From positions 1-34,497 of the forward strand of contig NZ_VXKQ01000014.1 in assembly GCF_008711465.1 (NCBI RefSeq): 34,497 nucleotides of DNA, read 5' to 3'. The number at the start of each line of letters is the position of its first letter. The stretch's first letter is position 1. Under the pieces are notes generated by a model, which had not been told where the DNA came from, searched no databases, and worked only from the letters and a program-made list of their open reading frames with translations. This DNA is from Francisella sp. SYW-9 (GTDB lineage Bacteria; Pseudomonadota; Gammaproteobacteria; Francisellales; Francisellaceae). The translations under genes were made by a program, and so were the position numbers. This document shows positions 33,635-34,497 of this stretch, in pieces.

Positions 33635-34497
33635 TTATAAAACCTCCAAAATATCATCTATTTTTTCAATAATACTTTCATGATCAGCATGAATATTTTT
33701 TACAGTCAAATTACTTACGACCTTAGACAAATTATTATCTTTTAACCTTAATATATAATCGTTTAACTTAGTATTATAATCACCTATCATTGTAGCTTTT
33801 AATAACTTAACTTTAGACTTAAACAGTTTGTTAGTGATACTTTCGTTAGAAAGTGTTTGAACTACATCAACTCCTTTTAAAATTTTATGCACATAATCCT
33901 CATCATATTTTTTTATCATTTGCTGTTTAATATTATCCTTATAATCATCTAAATTAATACATGACTTATATCTTATTATTTGAGTATCTGGAATAATAGT
34001 ATCTAGCAAGGTTAATTTAATATTATCATATCCTTTAGACTCTAATATACTTGCCATTTCCATAGCTATTTGTCCTCCTAAGGACCATCCAAATAAATGG
34101 ATAGATCTATTATTAAGGCTATAGTTTCCTAAATATTGGTCCACATAATATTTTGATAACTCATTAAGTGATGAAATCTTATCTCCTGAGTATATATTAT
34201 AATTATCAATCCCAATACTATTATAACTATTAGCCAAACTATCAGATAATGTATGATAAACTTCACATCCAGCATTTGCTGGATGTACTAACAACATATC
34301 TGGAAGATTCTTATTATAAGATTTATAAAAAGGTTTAATAATACTCAATTTTCCAACTTCAAATATAATTTCTTTAATAGTCATAGTTCTAAAAATATCT
34401 GCTACACTTATCTCTTTATTTAACTCCTTAGATAATCTATGTGACAACTTGATAGCTGATATACTATTACCACCAACCCTAAAGAAATCATCTGTAA
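33635..34497 (-). CDS. Non-ribosomal peptide synthetase, C-terminal carrier and thioesterase part (cut by window end)
   Basis: The reading frame is open to the last base of the window, so only the C-terminal 287 residues are seen. At the edge lies a peptidyl-carrier motif, DDFFRVGGNSISAIKL, whose Ser (codon 34463-34465) would carry phosphopantetheine. About 70 residues later a type I thioesterase begins, with GWSLGG (catalytic Ser), LLDTIIP (Asp) and HADHES (His). The enzyme therefore ends in PCP-TE and should release a finished peptide. A TTG at 34447 is not a real start. The upstream modules, and so the product, lie beyond the window. Confidence 0.88.
   Translation of the reverse strand, partial: TDDFFRVGGNSISAIKLSHRLSKELNKEISVADIFRTMTIKEIIFEVGKLSIIKPFYKSYNKNLPDMLLVHPANAGCEVYHTLSDSLANSYNSIGIDNYNIYSGDKISSLNELSKYYVDQYLGNYSLNNRSIHLFGWSLGGQIAMEMASILESKGYDNIKLTLLDTIIPDTQIIRYKSCINLDDYKDNIKQQMIKKYDEDYVHKILKGVDVVQTLSNESITNKLFKSKVKLLKATMIGDYNTKLNDYILRLKDNNLSKVVSNLTVKNIHADHESIIEKIDDILEVL

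Noticed and set aside
34445-34447. TTG at 34447 as start of a stand-alone thioesterase
   Set aside because: The frame is open upstream and encodes a carrier-protein phosphopantetheine motif, so this is an internal Leu codon of a larger NRPS.

Overview
This AT-rich window reads as a chromosomal segment of a gamma-proteobacterium, most likely a Francisella species. I base that on base composition, the protein style and the gene set: a DUF3568-type lipoprotein, a MoxR/Bat operon, a urea-transporter/M23 fusion, a Zur-ZIP pair, and ppc, proBA, valS and pdxY. Species and locus tags cannot be settled without a database search. I saw no rRNA, tRNA, CRISPR array or intact insertion sequence.

Region 1 (1-4533): a tightly packed plus-strand trio of an ATP-grasp ligase, a LysA-like PLP decarboxylase and an inner-membrane urea transporter fused to an M23 peptidase-like domain. 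The decarboxylase starts with a peptide resembling a RiPP leader and lacks the usual substrate-defining CESGD motif. The M23 domain has lost one expected zinc ligand. This is the least explained system here: it may make or modify and then process an amino-acid or peptide product, but its substrate is unknown.

Region 2 (4550-11420): zur and a divergent ZIP zinc importer share a palindromic operator. Next come ppc, with a structured leader, a Nudix hydrolase, a Bcr/CflA drug exporter, a nitroreductase, and a decayed L-lactate dehydrogenase (lldD) remnant.

Region 3 (11421-20897): proBA (proline synthesis), a three-gene minus-strand unit (membrane protein, DUF4336, second Nudix), a broken membrane-protein gene, valS, and an inositol-monophosphatase-family gene overlapping an MFS transporter gene.

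Region 4 (20918-31475): a long minus-strand run. It begins at moxR and runs through DUF58, DUF4381, BatA, BatB, a BatC-like TPR protein with an 18-bp in-frame tandem repeat, BatD, a probably exported pyroglutamyl peptidase and a small membrane protein. It continues through holC, a short PnuC-like transporter and a GH63/GH37-like glycosidase. The Bat block probably forms an envelope-associated chaperone/VWA complex.

Region 5 (31624-34497): a lipoprotein, pyridoxal kinase, an overlapping small radical-SAM-like protein with a CX4CX2C cluster motif, and, convergent and cut by the window edge, the carrier-protein and thioesterase end of a non-ribosomal peptide synthetase.
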